Shown piece by piece: positions 44,933 to 59,300 of a stretch of DNA of 64,000 nucleotides (its first letter is position 1; every line of letters begins with the position of its first letter). The position numbers and the translations under genes were made by a program. This DNA comes from Pomacea canaliculata. Its lineage: Eukaryota > Mollusca > Gastropoda > Architaenioglossa > Ampullariidae. Below the pieces are notes generated by a model. The model worked only from the letters and a program-made list of their open reading frames with translations, ran no database searches and was not told the origin of the DNA. The stretch covers positions 3,596,001-3,660,000 of the forward strand of contig NC_037599.1 in assembly GCF_003073045.1 (NCBI RefSeq), written 5' to 3'.

Positions 44933-45835
44933 TATGTACAAGTGTCTCTCAAACATTGTTTTCACCAGGTGCAAACCAGAAGCGACCTTTACATTGCCAC
45001 GTTAAGGCAAAATGTTTGTCATTCAGTTCTGGGAGGAGTCTTAAGATTAAAGTTTGTAGAAACAGGAACCGTTATTTTAAGTCCTTTACTTAAAAAGCGA
45101 CTCTTCAACTGTACTTTTTGTTTTGTTTTGTTTGTGGACTCCCTGGTTGCATGTAAAATTACAAAAGGTTACTTTCAGTAGTTCAACGGAAATTCATTTG
45201 AATTTTTCTTTCAAATAGCAATGTATATATTTAAATATCAGTGGGCAGGAACTATGCTTTTGTTTACACGTCAGTCTTCAGTAGCTTTTTTTTGTTGCAC
45301 AAAACACTTGACGGAAACAGTCGTCACTGGTAGGGTGACAGCCTTGTCCTTCCGAAGTCGGGTACATTCCATGGGGATGAACACGACACAAAGCTGATCT
45401 CATGCGTTTCTCTGTACACCTGACATCCACAATCATCACAACACATGACATGTTGCTGTTTACAAGACAAGTGCTTGTCATCTACGATCGTCAGATATGG
45501 TGACTGCTTCAGGAAACCTCGAGCAAATACACGAGACTTGGCTGAGGCCTTTTAAAAGCCAAAGCAGGTACCCGTTCACTACAACCTTGAGATACCCGGC
45601 TTTTGCTGGCAGTATATTACAGGAGATAGGTCAAACCATGCTGTCAAACCACCGTGGAATCGAGATGGATGCCTGCATCCATCGCCAGTATCTTGACCGT
45701 CTGCTGCTGGAACTCACTAGGGCAGAAAACAGGACCAAGTCGACTCAAACTGTTGAACTGAAGCTGACTTCCACCCGGGGTAGCAGAGACATGGGACCAA
45801 CGTCTACGTCATGGCGTGCGTTCTCGCCTCCGCGG

Positions 45836-48800
45836 TCAGAAGAGGTCGCGGTGGGCCGCTGCGCTGCGGTAAGCGACGCCGCGCGGCATCGCGGCTGCAG
45901 CATAAATGGCCGCAGGCGGCTTCCGCTTCTGGCAGCACAACACTTGTCTGGCGCTGCGCCGGAAGGAGTCCGACATGATGCTATACAGCAGGGGGTTGAG
46001 GGTGGAATTGAGGAACAACATTATCTGTCAGAGCGAAAAGACGAGAAAAATATGATTAAACATGTAGAAGTATACGTCAGTTTAAAACTTCAACATGAAA
46101 GTGAAACTAATGTGAGTTACTATTCACTTATTTCACCTTGCAGGAGGATTAATATTCTGTACCAGTCACTAACAATAGTCTTTCAGTTGACCTTTAGCAT
46201 ATTGAGCAATATACTGTTGAGTGATACTCGGGTTAGCCAATAATGCATAAAATTACGAGCGTGACTAACCCTCGGGGTTGACTCCAAAGGGGTTAAGCAA
46301 AACAAGTCTCGAAAAACAAGTCACCTTCATCATGTACTTGGAGACGCCTGACAACCAGAAGCTGCTTCCAGGCAGAAGCCAGACACGGCTGATTGCCCGG
46401 ATGTGGTGCGGCAGGACGGACAGCGCGAACACCAGCAGGACGGCGATGAGCAGGCGGACCACCTTCCTCCGCATCGTCAGCACCCTATGTGACGTCACAC
46501 GAAAACGGAAGGAAGTGTTGGCGGAGTTGCCGCGCCTGAGCACGTACACCCCGTCGCCGGAAGCGGAAGTGGGAAGCATGGCGGCTGCCGCTGACCCTGA
46601 CGACGAGGAAGGATGGGTTAAGGTCGAGGTCGCGACCTTGCTCATTGTGGCAGCACCAGGCTGTGCAGGCAGCAGAGGCGTGGCCAGGTTGCCAGAAATA
46701 GTCTGGGGAAACGTAGCGAGAGACAGCGTCGTCGTTGTCGTTGTCGTCGTCATCGTCGTCCGGGTGGTGTCGCTGAGCGTGCCGCCACCGCTTCCGTCTA
46801 CGCAGCAAATCTCGTTCAAGCAGGCTGGAATGTTATCCTCGATGGTGGTAATGGAGGTGCAGGCGGACGACGAACTGCAGCTGGTGCGGCTTTGACGGCT
46901 ACAACGTCTGCATCGCCGAACACCTGCAACAACCTGAACGTCGTCAACGTGGACAAGAGCTTTGTTGTCCCAATCTGAGGTTTCTGTTAAATATTATTTT
47001 TGTGATTACTTTGTTTTGATCTTAATACATATACTTGCTGGAAACAGTTAAAGTGCTCGGGTACTTTCCACACCTTTCCCTTCTGAGGCCAAAATAATTT
47101 CTCCCTTACCCCCCAAATCCGCTTCAAGCCCTCTTATTTCAATGTTGCCAAAAATACAAAACTTTCTTGGGGGCGCACATGAATGAGTATGTTTACGTAT
47201 TGCAAGCCAGTAATGAAGAAAGAAGGAATCACGATTGTGGGATTACTTGGCATCAGGACAAAGTGTAGCATGCTTATGCACGGCACACGAAAAGCTAGAA
47301 GCTTGCACTTTCTCTCCATCTCTGTTTTTGTGATGTTGACAACGGCTTGGCTGTGTGGAGGTATTGTGGAGGCATTGTGCCACTAATTTACTTTGACATG
47401 AGTGGGTGATAGCGCGAGACGGAAAGAAAAATATCAGCGCGTTCAAGACACGTGACAGTGTTTACTGAGATGTCAGTGTCACTTTGCACACATAAAAAAC
47501 AACGAAATTTATCACGGGTAGATAAGACTGGTTCGACGAGGTTACAACATGAGAGGATGGCGCTCACCCACACACACACACACGGTTATGAGATAACGCG
47601 CAGTTGAACAGAGCTCACAGGGTGCCTGGCCGTAGGGAGGGTCAAGGGTCAGGAAGGTTTTGCTTCCCTGGCGTCCACACCAACATACACTCACGTCACA
47701 CACACACACAAAAGGAAAGAAAGAGAGAGAGAGCGAAGGGAAGGAAATGATGAACAAGAGAGGTACACAAAATAAAAATTAAAATAAAAAAACACACACA
47801 AAATAAGAGAGTAAAGGAAGAGGGATCAGAAAGGGAAAAGAATCAGTCAGGAAGAGATTTAAAAAAAAGAGTGCGCAATAAAGAATAAAAGAGAAATGAA
47901 AAAGTAACCCCAAAAAAAGAAATGCTTGAAAAAAGAATGGCGAGAGAGCATGAAAGAAGAGAACTGTTGAATGAAGGTAGCACCAGAAGGGGGCGCTCGC
48001 GACAGAGAAGACTCTCAGAAGGCATCACCTTTGTCCGTCTGCTCGCCGCAGCTCACAGCCTGGCTGCCATCTTCATCCTCCTCACTGCTGCTGCCCTCCT
48101 CCCCCAGGTAACGGTAGAGGCTGTCGTCACCTTGGTCGCCTTTGCCGCTGCGCTGCTGTTGTTGCTGGTGTGGGTGACCAAGGCGGCGTCGTTGACGTTC
48201 GTATCGTCCTTGTTGTCGCGCCGGTCGCCGGTGCGGGTCAGCGGCACGTATTTGCGGTCAGCTGACTGACCATGAACCTGGCTGACCTTGCCGCTCGCGC
48301 AGTTCACGCCTTCCGCCGCGACACCCGACACTCGTTCTGTAGACGGGTGGGCGTTGCCAAACCTACCGACACACCACGCACTCGAATCACATAAGTTGAA
48401 TTTATTTCAATCCTACATCGGGATAAAGTAATGATATGCAATGTCAGATTTACTAAATACCACTGTAAAGACATTAATAAAAATAAAATACTGCAATTAG
48501 ATAACTCTTCAACCAAAAGCGTACATCGCTGACCTCCCTTTGCCCGATGACGAAATCAGGGTATGGGGGTCATCGGCACTAGCCGAAGCTCAAAGCATAG
48601 TTTGGGTTAGGTTGTTATATTTTATGATATGAGTGACAAAAGTGAAGGTTTGTGTGTGTGCGCAAAAAAAAGAAAACAAAAGAAAAGATACTCAAGACAT
48701 AAAAATAGCTATGTCTGCTAAAATGTTGTTTTCATGTTTCTTTGAACAGATTCAGATAAATTCACAGCAGTAGGAAGTGCTTTGAAGATACATCGCAAAG

Positions 48801-50307
48801 AACATCCAGAAGCTACACCAGAGACATTTACTTTGGAATCTTTTGATCGCCTGATAATGAAATTCTGCCCCAATCACAGAGCATTTTTCCCATCTTGGAA
48901 TGTACTGCATGTAATTATGCTTTGTTGTCTTGCATCACAATGAAGACAAGAAACACAATTGAATGAGGAGAGAACGGAGAAAATTGTATAATTTCTAAGA
49001 AGAGCAAATACAGCTCACCTACAGTTTGTGAGCATGCTTGTCTCTTGTAACTTGATTGTAATTTCAAGATTATTTTGTTGAACACTGGTCTATTTTCTGA
49101 CACTGATATCCATTTGAAAAATATCCATTTCAATTTTATTTGTGGCTTTTACCTGACTTTATTTTATGCAAGAAAATGTTATGATCTACAACTTTTATGT
49201 TCCAGAGTATGTGTCACAGATATAGATACAGTTGCCGGTCCTCACCTTGCAGTGGAAGTGTCGGGCTGCAGCAGCTTGTGCGGGCTGCTCCGCCACAGAA
49301 CGAAGGAAATGCGGATGTACATGGCTGACATGCAGATGAGTGGGAGGAGGTATGTGAGGACAAAGTTCAGTGTCACGTAGAGGGGGAGGTCGATGTTCAT
49401 GGTCCAGAATTTGAAGCAGTAGCTTCTGCCAGAGGGCGTGGTCTCCGTGCCATACAAGAAGAGAAGAGGGAGGTTGTGAAGGCCCGCCGCTGTCCAGATG
49501 ATGACCTGAGCATCGAAAAAAAATCCAACGAGCTTGAGAGCGACTGTCCAAGTAATGTCATTGCAGAGGGATATGAAAAAAATGTGAGCAGTAAAAATAG
49601 ATAAATAGTTTAATGTGAAATTTAAAGAAAAAATAACACTGTTGTAACTCTGCAGATGATGACAACAAAGAGTCGATGAATGTATTCAATATTATTTCCA
49701 TCGGTATGTGCTCTGAAGGCAAGTATAAACTTCAAGAAGACAGTATTAGCAGAAGTTGATAAATAAAGGTATGATAATAAGGTCTGATTTATCTACTCAT
49801 CGATGTATTGTGTGTGTGTGTTACTCACCAGGATGCTGTACATGCGGCAGCGCGTGAACAGACGACGAGCGAAGAACGGGTGGATGATGGCCACGTACCG
49901 CTCCAACGCCATGAGCACGTGCAAGAGGATCGACACCGTCAGGTTGAACTCCTCCATGAAGTTGTAGAATTTACACAGAAACAGGCCCATCTGTCCACCC
50001 ACAGAACAACAGAGACTGAAAATGACCGGTAAATACTCGTTTCGGACCATTCCCTTTCACCAAGACAAAAGGAGAGAAAGAAAGAACGAAGGACAAAAAG
50101 AGAGAACGACAGAAATATGGATAGAGGGAAATGAAGAAATTGTCATGAAACGCAAAAAGAGATTGAAAGGCTAGGAGAAGTCAGCAATTAGTTACATCAC
50201 AACAAATAAATAAAGGGGAAAAATAAACATTATACTTTGAGCAACTGTCTGAAGCAAAATCCTGCAAATGAAAGTAGTAGTTACTGACAGATTTTCCACT
50301 GGTATTC

Positions 50308-50342
<35 letters not shown>

Positions 50343-53300
50343 GCTCAGCCAAGGAATGAAAACAGTAAAATATACAAATACAGACTCAAAATAAACATAG
50401 CCCACATACATAGACCAAAACATCAACAAACAAATTAAGACATGTTTCTGTCAAGAGGACAGAGGAAGATGAAGGTCTTAAAGTGAACCTCTAGGGGCAC
50501 AACTACCCTGAGGGCAGAGCACAATCCTGCCACCGATGAAGCTGAGTGAAGACGACAGGTCGTCTACAAACATTTCGGGAGTAAGTAGAGGATGATACAC
50601 AACACACGTGTAATCAGAGTGAACCAGAAGAAAACTTACAGGTCCAGCAAACCAGGTGGCGAGAATTCCCACCAGGAGGCTGGGAACAATGCAGATGATC
50701 CCCACACCGAGGTCGGCGGCCGCCAGGTGGCACAGGAAGATGTTAGTGCGCGTGCGCATTGATGGACACCGCGTCATGACGACCAGCACCAGTCCGTTTC
50801 CTGCAGGTGAGGGTGGTGATGACAACATTAGACATTTGTTTTTTATTTATCAGCTTTTTCAACTTGTAAATATGTGCGTGTGGCTGGATTGATTGTTAGT
50901 GATGTATTCTCTTTGTTTTAGCGAATTGTTTGCTTGATGCATGATTAAATAATGAATAGTCTGTGCAACAACCACACACACACACACACACGAATGACTG
51001 TATACGTGTGCGTGCAGATATGTGTATGTGTTTGGTGGATATGTCGGTATGTATGTATTATACTAGAGGACCGAAGGGGGAAAAACATAGGAGTAATCTA
51101 GATAAAATAAATGCAGCGAGACAGTCCATGGCTTGTTAAAGGTCTACCATGTAGTTATTTTTTCAGGTAAATGATCTTAGTACAAGACAACATTTACTCT
51201 AATGCATCCCACCTTCCTTCCGGGTTCCCGACACATGCGTTGAGCACAGGTAGAAATATAAAACCTTAAGAATGATCAATATGTCGGAAACACATTGTAT
51301 GTCCTCAAGACTGGCCAGTAGGAGAGCTGGTACCATATGTTAATTAGTCTTACTGTGTACAGTCAGTTTTGATATCTTTCTATGTGTGATAATGTATGTC
51401 AAGCGATGAGGGTGGTGATGGTGGGGTAGTGGGGGTCATTTGTTCATATTTGGGGAAATAGGTTTTTGTTCTTAACCTTTACAGGGTTAAAAGTCAGCGA
51501 TAAGGAAAGATGATAATATTAATGGATATTTTTTAGACTATACCAGTCACTCCAGGAAACCAAGCTCAGCCTAAACAACAGGGTGTTAGTGCTACCCCCC
51601 TACTCCTCCACAAACACTGAACTAACGGAGGCTTCAGGTGTGTGGCCTGGTTACGGGTGGCTGCGTCTGATCGCAGAGAAGAAAAACGAACCTAAGGCAT
51701 TGAAAGTAGGGCTTTTAATGGTTTTTTTTTTTTGTTTGTTTGTTTTATTATTTTTTTTTTTTTGTATGTTCAGAGCGTGACTCGTAAAGCTCCCCCTTGA
51801 ACAGCCGAGACAGCTGTCGACCCAGATTCATTACTTCTATTCAGGAATCCCTGAAACGAGACCTTGCAACACACCCTTGGACAACAATCAAGCCCAGGAC
51901 AACCCTGACTGAAAGAAAACCTAACCTGAGACCCTTGCATGGCGGAAATGCAAAGCGGCTAACGGGAATAAAAGACAGAGAAGAAAAACAAAGCAAGAGG
52001 TGTCGTTTCGGTCCTAGGGTTTGTTTTGTTTTGTTTTGTTTTGTTTTTGGAGTTGGTTTCTTTGTCACGAGTACTGTTGATCTTTCTGCACTGCCACAAA
52101 ATTCTGCACCGCCTGCGTCCTTAAAATAGCCTCATCCTGCTGGTTTCCGTTAAATAACGGTTCCTTATTTCAAGCACGTGATGCCGGTCGAAGGTTGAAG
52201 ACCATGACCCTCACCTACTTCCTAATGCACCACATTTATGACAATATTCAGCAAAGAAGAGGGGAGAGGAAGAGGGACATTCAAACCGTCTCAAAATAGT
52301 TTGAAATCCATTGTTGTAATTAAATTAATTTTTTTGTTGAAATTGCTTCATGTGTGTATTGTCAAAACTTACCACGACAACAAACAAGAGATATGTACAT
52401 TTTATTCTGATGTTCTCCAGTAATTTTCCACGACAAACTGAATCGAATTCCGGTTTGACATGTTTATTTTTAACATGAGATAACTTTGTTTTGATTCTGG
52501 ACAGGGTAGTGTTCTGCTTCCTTTTGATGGAGAAACGTTCATTAATATTCTTTTAGTTCATCATTTACATGGTCAAAACTCGTTTAATAGTATTTTTTCA
52601 TTTACTGGCTAATTAGTCTTAAACCTTAGGATTTTTCAGTTTAGCTTCGCTAAACATTGGCAAGTCAAAGATGAAAATCTCTAATCATATTTAAACAGGA
52701 AGTGAAATTTTCTAGAATGTTCTAAAACAATTCTCGTGAAATCCAAGACAAGAGCTTAGAACAGTTAGAAAAACGACAGGAAGTCTGAGATGTTGGCGTG
52801 TGCAGACGCCACTGTGTCTCTGATGGATTTTGTGAACAAGAAACTGGCGGTGCTAGTGCTTCGTGCTGCAACCAACTGTCTCAAAATACCGGTGGATTTA
52901 AACTGCAAAAAAGCTTCGAAGCTTATTTCTGTTCAAACATTAGTGGTTGCGACCTTGTGCGTGATTGTGTGTGTGTGTGAGAGAGAGGGGTGTGTTCGCG
53001 TGCGCGCGCACCATTGCAATGTCTATTCCTCAATCCACAGTTCTCCTGTTTTAAGTGCAAGGCCTTTTATCAACTCTGAAAAACACAACTTCCGTAGTTC
53101 TTATGGTAGAGAACAAGAGAACCACAAAGTTCGAGAACTGAGCGGTGTTCAGACATAATGATAACGATGATATATTGAAGAGTATGAGAACGACAGCGAC
53201 GGCGACAAGGACGATGACAATGAGATGATGACGACGATGATGGCAAGACTTCAAACAAAAATAAGTCTCTCCTCAAACTCGCCAGAAACTGTTTGCGTGC

Positions 53301-56300
53301 CACCCTTCACTTTCCTGTCTTCAGAACTCAAAACACCAGCACTACTAGTACGTGGGTAGGAAGCAGAACTAAAAAAAGCCGGATCCCTCAGGAATGACAG
53401 AATAAATAAATGTTCATGGAATCATGGGGCTACCCTGTGGATGGTCTTCAGCATGGCGCTCGTTGGTAGAACTAAACCACACTGACAAAAGAAACGCCTT
53501 GACACCCCTTATTCAAGATAATGGAGTTAGTCTAGCAAAACTGATCAGGTGACCAATTACAGATGATCATATATCCGACAGGTTTCTTCTTGGAGTTCGG
53601 AATCTTCAGGAGATCACTTGTCCACAGCTCTTTGCATGACCTCATGCGCTGATTATTTTCATTATTATTCTTTGCATAGTTATTACGCTTGCTCAGATTA
53701 CAGAAGAAGCACTGAATTTCTTTCTTTTGTACTTTTCATGGGCAGTGGACTCTTGTTGACATGTCTTGATGATGTTGTTCAGTAGACGGTAGGCTTTTTT
53801 TGCTGTCATCCAGTACCATTCCATTCTCTATGATCTGAAATTGGTCATGGATCCAATTCTTCTTCACCTGCCTTTATCGCCTTACTGATGTCGCAATTGA
53901 CAGCTTTGCATTTCTAAGCTGTTTGGTGCTTGTTTTTAAATTTACAATATTATCAGAAGACAATGAAAGTGACAAGAGACAGAGGCGGAGAGACAGAGAC
54001 AGTGAAACAAAGAGACAGCGAGACAGAGGGCAGAAACGGAAATCATGGCTCAAAGGTTTCTCCCAAAAGACCACCATCTTTAAAATAAATGAAGAATTAT
54101 TATATAATTCGCCGTAAGAGACAGCTAAATAGTTTCTGCCTCTGGCATGATGATTTGTCAGAAAACTTCAGCCTGCCACCAGCTCAGCCAACAAGCAGCT
54201 GCTTTAACAATGACAAAGCTGGAGGAGCCCTGGTCTTTCACCATTTAATTGTCCCTCAAAGGAAGATTAACCTCGGTACAGGTCAATGACATCTGACACA
54301 GAGAATGTTTACTTTTAAATGAGAGTTTCTGAAATACAGACAATAATGCATGTTAAGACAGCTGTTGCCGGAGTGCATTGTGGGATGTTTATTCCTACAT
54401 TTCTGTCGTTTACCTGTGTTGGATTCTTGTGTTTCATTTGTTTGAAAAGAAAATCTTTCCATCTTTATTTACAATCACTGGAGGTTTAGAAAAACAACTT
54501 CGCTAAATAAACTCACTTTTGAACATTCTTTTCGTAAACTTTCTCATAAATAATAAACTGGCTTTACCGCTCAGAGAAGAGTTATCCCACAGAAAATAGT
54601 TCAGAATCGCATCTTATGAGAGATCATCAATTAGTGTGAAATCAGTGGCGGTGGGGATAATTTTTGGTGTTCCTCTAGGCAGCATGGCGCCCTGTAATGT
54701 GATAAAGTTTTTTTGCTTTTAATGTCTCCGAGATCCTGACACCTTCTGTGTCTTCTCTCCCCTCGGCTGTCGCCAGGAGGATAGGAGACGACCAGAAGCA
54801 CAGACCCGATATGAAATTACAACATTTTATTGCAAGGGGGGCTTCGCTCGTCCCTTTCGGCGAGGGATTTCCCGTTTGCTCAGGCCCTGTATTAACATTT
54901 TTCATTCTGAGAGGCAGAAGTTTGAAAGAACTATGAAGAAAAAAAAAAAATGGAGGCAAAATGCCAGCTTAGAAAAGCCACCGGAAGAGCGGCAAATTAA
55001 AGGATAGAGTAATGTTGAGGAAAATGAGTCCTTTCTCTCTGCCTCCTGATAAAAAAATAAATAAAAATAAAAAGACAGAGAGAGATAACAAATCCCATGT
55101 AATGAGACAGATTCTTGCAAGAACACATACATAGAAGTTGCTACAGTGACTAGGAAAGCTATGGCCACGATGGATACCCAGCTTCTATAGCTTCAGTTTG
55201 CGACCAATTAATTAATTAATTAATTTAACTTGCCAGTCACCTCACAAATACAGGTTAAACAACAATCAGAAAATGTCTAAATTCTACGAACCAAAGTTTG
55301 CAGGTTGAGGAGAAGGTGAGCACTGAAGTAGGATTTGACTTACAGGAAGATGGGGTCGAGGATGGCTTAAAGGGAAAGAGAAGAAGAGGAAAAGGAAGAG
55401 ACAAAGAATGAGAAGCAATGCCGTGAGCAAAGGATTCTTCCTCCAAATTAAAAAAAAAAATCAAACAAGAAGCGGAAGCTGTTGAAAGATTTCTGGAAAA
55501 AGGACAATAACAAATCCGGCTGGAAGAAGCCCTGTCCTATCGGGCATCATTTTGGAAATGTCTTGAAATCTCGTGTCAGAAGCTGAGTGAGTATGAAGGC
55601 TCTGCGGGAGATATCCTTCCAAGTTCTCGTCTTAACATCGGAAGTGCTCGTGAGTTCGTTTGTGCTCGTGATAAATGGAGAGACAGGAATCTGAGATCAC
55701 AACTTCTTTTGTCCTGCAAGCCTCAGAAATGTGGCCGTTAACAAACCATTTGCTCACTCAAGATGGTTTGTGTAGTTTTACTCAAAGAGAACAGGATGGA
55801 ATTCTTTGCCATCCAGCCCCACCTTCCCCCATCTTCACCATCTTCATCCTTTAAGCAAAGACATTGGTGGAGAAAATACAGGATTTTTTCCAGAAGAGTG
55901 GGATAATTGCCAGACTAAAGTGACATTAAAAATGAGCTTCCGAAACGAAATGCACACGTCTTTAAGGCCATTTGCTAATTATCTCCTCTTCATTTTTTGA
56001 TCATGTTGATGTTGGTTAACCAACATTTCCGATTAGGATATAAAAAAGAGAATATTTGTGATAATGCGTGACTGGGGAAAGTTTGCTCCTGGGACTGAAT
56101 AGAGCTGAAATGAGAGCCAAGTGGCCAGCCTCCCACCCCGCACACCATCTCTGTCCTCCACCCCTTCCCTCCGCCAAGCAAACGTGAATCTTTCAACATT
56201 ATCCTCTCGTCTTGCAGAAACTAAATGCCAGCAATCGCCCAAACTTTGTTGGCGACATTTTGAAGTCGTATGCATGACATTCAACGCAAGATAATTTTCC

Positions 56301-59300
56301 CTGATAACCCAATACCTCCTGGCGCCCAGTCCCAAGAAAGCAGTGCGGCCATAATTATTGAATTAAAAATATTTTGCAAATGGCGCAAAGAAAGTAAAAT
56401 GACAGCTCACCCAATGCTCACATCCCGCTGTCTCTTGATGGCAGTCCACCAAGACATATATAACACCGCAGAATACAACACTGGGGATGAGGGGGACAGA
56501 AGAGGAAAGTTGGAGGATGACAGGGGGGCGACAAAGAGAGTTGAGATCATCAAACCCGGAGAACAGAAAGACTGAAAGAAGCAGGTCATGAAAAACAGAA
56601 AAGAAGAGAAAATAAGAACGATGGGATATGAAAGACAAGAGTAAAAACAAATAAAGAAAAGAAGTAAAGATTGTTTTTTTGTAGGGGGACAGGAGGGGTG
56701 ATAGTACTCTAGTATTTTAAAATGAAATTCATTCAGGACTGACTCTATGACAAAACATTGACAATTGCACTAATGGTGAGGGGCTCAACACTGTATCAAT
56801 AATCAACGCCTGTCCACCCCGGCAACATTGTGATCACCTCTTGATCTGTCTTGACATTTGCCTTCGGCATCTTCGTGTTCACTTAATTACCCGAGTTGCA
56901 ACGGAAGTGAAGAAGCTGTGTCCCTCCATGCTCGGACTTATTTTCAGACACATGGAACATGAGCTCTGAGTCCAAAACTTTCCAGACATGTTGCAGCAGA
57001 CGACAGTGGAGAATAACCCCTCCTCTCTCAAAACATTGTGACAAAAATAACAAGTCTTACATTATTTTAATTCCATACTTCAGACTTTTAATGTGTTTAC
57101 TAGTATTCGTCTTATTGAGTGCTTTCTGCTTTCAGAAAATTGAGCAAATGATTGCCATCTATATGGCTATCTTTATTGTCAATGAATTCCCTGATTGTAC
57201 AAGGCGGAAATCATGAACCAAGATTATTTTATTTAAAAAATGAAAAAGTAAAGTGTTCAATAAATTGATAAAAATAAATTAATAACTTCCTGGAAACTTG
57301 TTTCAGAAGCACAGCAATGCAGGCTCGCGAAATTGGACTTGCACGGTTGATGGTATGGCTTCCAGAGAAACTGTGTAAGCCGCTACAGCCACAGTGTAGT
57401 TCTTTTTTGAATTTTATTGCGATTATGTCTGACAATTTTCTTGCCACTAGAGAGAGATGGGTAGAGGCTCGTGTGTGTGTGAGAGAGAGAGAGAGAGGGG
57501 AGGTGAACACCCCCTCACCTAACCCCGTTCCTTAGAAAAGTGCAGTCTCACTTCCCACGACCGAAATATTGTGAAACGACCTTTACCTTAGTGAAGATCG
57601 TTATGTCCTCGACTGAGGAGCACATCTTAGGATGTGACAGCTGTTCGCAACTACCCGTGTGAGGATGGGGGCTTTTCTAGGTGCTCCAGGTCCTGCCCGT
57701 TGTTTATTTCCACCACCAACACCACCACCACCACCACCACCCATACCGTATCAATCAGATACAAATGTTTCTTATTGATGTTATCAGTTTTGAACCAGAC
57801 GTTAAGAGCACAAACTGAATCTCATTATCCCACGTCTGGTCTTCATAACATTTTCGCCTTTTCCATTTCCTGTTTACCTCCCCTTCTGTAAGGCCGACTA
57901 CTCTCTATCTTCATGCAAATTTGGTGTATTATATTTTTTAAGGACAGGAAATCTTATTTTCAAATGCATGTGCAAAACCAAGCGTCAGGGCTAGTGGTGA
58001 GCTCGTGACGTCACGATTTGCCTAACGAACATAAATTCCCAGCTCTCCCATTGGCTGAGGCCCTGGTGACGTCAAGGTGTCCATGCACGAGCAGGACGTA
58101 GGTGTTGCTGACGTCTGTCTGTACACAATGTAGACGTGCAGGTCGACAAGGGAAGAGATTCGCAGGGATTAGGGGACATAGTATTTAATTAGCAGAAACA
58201 AACTCCACGCATATTCGTCCTTTAAGGAATTATTTAAGAAATTCTAAATGGATGAATAAAATATTCTTTGTCTTCCGTCGTAAGAGAAAGGCGGCAAAGT
58301 GTAATCATAGAGATAAAGAGTTAAACTCCCTGACATCACAGAGATGCATCTTCACTGACATGAGGGTAGCCGAAAGCGAACTCTGAGTGTATGAGTTCTT
58401 ATCCAGGAAAGATACGATATTACATGTACAAGATATCAGTGAAGAAGAATAAGCTTGGATGTTGCAGTCACTGGCAGTTGAAGATGTCGGCGACTTTATG
58501 AAGTATTTTCAATACGATGAACTGATTGCAGTGGCTAACACACTTCTGTAGTTTGGAGAATTCATGAGTCCATGCGGGGATCGGGGGAGGAACTAGTCGG
58601 GTACATCTTCAAGGTTTTCTCAGCCAACAGCAACAGGAAAACAGAGACTGCAGAAGAGGGGATGATGTTATTTTTGTCAGATTTCTGTTAGACGTTGGAC
58701 TTCTGTATTTAAATGACAGCCATTAGATAATCCACTTCCGGCGGAGAAGATGACGCTGATGTGATTTGCTGCTTCAGACGGGAATGGACCGGAAATGCTT
58801 CATGTGCGTGTCTTCTTAGCGTGTCTGACACAGAAACACGACCTTCTCTTTGTACCTCCCTCCTTCCTTTTTTATTTTCTTTCTCTCTTCCTCGCTGTAT
58901 CAACCCTGTCTTATCTTTTCGACAAAACTCGCAAAAATCCTGAGAAGCTCACCAACAATTTTCGCTGCCATCACTCAGTCAAAACAACCTTATAGCAGCG
59001 TTTACTTCACACATAAACAACACTCACCAGCAACCCTGACTCACACATCAGTTGACAACTATGTCCATCCAAAACAACTCTGTACGGCAACAAAAACCAG
59101 ACATCAGCAATCTTCGCTTTCACTCATCAAACCAGCGAAAAGAAAAATTAAAGCATAAATACTCACACAACCCACACACATAAACACATTCACCAACCCC
59201 CCTCTCTCTCTCACACACAAAAGCAAACAAAAGCAACTCACCAACAATGCAGGAAACGGCAAGGAGAGTGTAGACGACGATGAAGACGCTCTTGACGCTG

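Larger units (their letters stand above)
34690..45835. other. Gene-poor interval between two convergent genes
   Basis: I see no coding exon in these 11 kb. The left end holds the LRRC74-like 3' UTR and the right end the receptor 3' UTR. Between them lie a SINE-like copy (35651), a 45-bp tandem repeat (36068), a LINE tail (36330), a poly-A run (37719-37738), a 30-bp degenerate array (37985), a 60-bp degenerate array (41690) and a CAA/CGA microsatellite (43723). Two CTCF-like motifs and three CACGTG palindromes also lie here. The open frames at 39307-39525, 40810-41001 and 44780-45181 show no family features. Confidence 0.6.

Noticed and set aside
45497..46243. 248-codon open frame on the plus strand
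   Set aside because: It is antisense to the TM7 exon of the receptor, whose NPLLY and C-tail are clearly coding on the minus strand. The GC-rich exon leaves its complement open.
46489..46496. TGACGTCA palindrome
   Set aside because: It lies within receptor exon 5 coding sequence and is explained by the codons there.
46278..46895. 205-codon plus-strand open frame
   Set aside because: It is the complement of receptor exon 5; its Val/Ile runs mirror the Thr run and Ser-rich codons.
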